From positions 9,216 to 15,668 of the forward strand of contig DGNJ01000034.1 of assembly GCA_002388905.1 (NCBI GenBank): 6,453 bases of DNA, written 5' to 3'. Below are positions 5,986 to 6,453 of the stretch, piece after piece; position 1 is the stretch's first letter; each line of letters starts with the position of its first letter. Source of the DNA: Cellvibrionales bacterium UBA4495 (GTDB lineage: Bacteria; Pseudomonadota; Gammaproteobacteria; Pseudomonadales; Porticoccaceae). The notes beneath the pieces are model-generated. The model ran no database searches. It saw only the letters and a program-made list of their open reading frames with translations, and had not been told where the DNA came from. The position numbers and the translations under genes were made by a program.

Positions 5986-6339
5986 CTATTCCTGACAGCA
6001 GAGGCGGCGCAGGTAGGCCACCAGGTGGTCCACCTGCTCGTCGCTGAGGTTCTTGCCCCAGGCGGGCATCAGCACCGATTTGTCCACCGCCGAACCGCCG
6101 TGCCTGATGGCCTTGGCCAGTTCGGCATCGGTGCGGGCGGACATCTCGCCGGGGTCGGTGTGATCCCGGGGCTGTACCGACATATCGGCGACATTGATAC
6201 CGCCGCCGCTGCCGTCCATGCCGTGGCACTGGGTGCAGTAAGCCTCGTAGATCACCTCGCCCTTGTCCGCATCACCGGCCCAGGCCGTTGTCGCCGCCAG
6301 CGCGGCCAGCGGGATCAGTGTCTTCAGCAGGGTTTTCAT
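5986..6339 (-). CDS. Small exported monoheme cytochrome c
   Basis: A class I cytochrome c of 117 residues before export. The signal peptide is residues 1-21 (MKTLLKTLIPLAALAATTAWA), with cleavage before GDADKG. The heme c site is CTQCH at 35-39, and Met91 in LMPAWG is the likely sixth ligand. It probably carries electrons in the periplasm to or from the multicopper oxidase encoded 9 nt downstream; this follows from the operon, not from a diagnostic motif. The C-terminus has two adjacent cysteines (LRRLCCQE, 114-115), which is unusual. I chose the second of two adjacent ATGs (6339) because GGAGG is 7 nt away. The first ATG (6342) would add one Met. The start overlaps the stop of the upstream cytochrome gene. 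The exact cytochrome subfamily is not clear. Confidence 0.92.
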   Translation of the reverse strand: MKTLLKTLIPLAALAATTAWAGDADKGEVIYEAYCTQCHGMDGSGGGINVADMSVQPRDHTDPGEMSARTDAELAKAIRHGGSAVDKSVLMPAWGKNLSDEQVDHLVAYLRRLCCQE

Positions 6340-6453
6340 CATTCCTCCTCCACGATGGCCTTGAGGTAATTGGCCAGCTTGCCAACCGCGCCGTCGTTCA
6401 GGTCGCCACCGGGCATCAGGGTATGGGGATCCCAGGCCACGGGGTCGGCGATA
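6339..6453 (-). CDS. C-type cytochrome, C-terminal fragment (partial)
   Basis: The last 37 codons of a gene that enters from the right edge. The segment VAWDPHTLMPGGDLND followed by a hydrophobic helix (GKLANYLKAIV) and an acidic end looks like the C-terminus of a class I cytochrome c: the Met of LMPGG would be the axial heme ligand and the final helix is typical. The heme-binding CXXCH is outside the window, so this is inferred. The stop overlaps the start of the next cytochrome gene (ATGATG), which indicates one operon and coupled translation. Whether the protein has one or more hemes, or is fused to another domain, cannot be seen. Confidence 0.65.
   Translation of the reverse strand, partial: IADPVAWDPHTLMPGGDLNDGAVGKLANYLKAIVEEE
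6344..6351 (-). promoter_or_regulatory. Strong ribosome binding site that decides the cytochrome c start
   Basis: GGAGGAGG lies inside the last codons (Glu-Glu-Glu) of the upstream cytochrome gene. Its first GGAGG is 4 nt from the ATG at 6342 and 7 nt from the ATG at 6339, so the second ATG is the better placed start. Confidence 0.7.

Noticed and set aside
4996..6369. 457-codon open frame on the plus strand across the oxidase and cytochrome genes
   Set aside because: It is the complement of the well-supported multicopper oxidase and cytochrome genes, is rich in His, Gly and Val, and shows no domain.
1..6453. CRISPR array, tRNA, rRNA, insertion sequence or phage genes
   Set aside because: No regular direct repeats, cloverleaf, rRNA-like stretch, transposase or terminal repeats were seen; the window is almost fully taken up by recognised respiratory genes.

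Overview
The window is a GC-rich, densely packed bacterial segment in which every supported gene lies on the minus strand, so transcription runs from base 6453 down to base 1. It probably comes from a denitrifying or NO-detoxifying proteobacterium, most likely a gammaproteobacterium. That inference rests on the SdhB, which has the E. coli-like Asp in place of the third 2Fe-2S cysteine, on the DUF454/YbaN-type membrane protein, and on the norC-norB-norQ-norD gene order. No finer taxonomic call is possible from the sequence alone.

Right part (6453-4936): an exported redox module. It has the C-terminal end of a c-type cytochrome, then a small exported monoheme cytochrome c, then a two-domain multicopper oxidase. 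The three are spaced like an operon (overlapping stop/start, then a 9-nt gap). The oxidase looks NirK-like at first sight but carries four His-x-His motifs plus one type-1 copper set in its first domain. That fits a two-domain, laccase-like 'blue copper oxidase' (NcgA/BCO type) better than a true copper nitrite reductase.

Middle (4935-3602): a 155-bp leader with several inverted repeats, then an isolated sdhB (succinate dehydrogenase iron-sulfur subunit) with no sdhA directly upstream, then a small DUF454 inner-membrane protein.

Left part (3601-1): a 190-bp regulatory gap and the nitric oxide reductase cluster norC-norB-norQ-norD. NorC and NorB form the membrane cNOR that reduces 2 NO to N2O. 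NorQ (MoxR-type AAA+ ATPase) and NorD (only the N-terminal 224 codons are in the window) are its activation or metal-insertion factors.

Together the window links periplasmic copper/heme-c electron transfer with NO removal. The source of NO is not shown: no canonical nirS or nirK is visible. There are no tRNAs, rRNAs, insertion sequences or CRISPR arrays, and no gene-free stretch longer than 300 bp.
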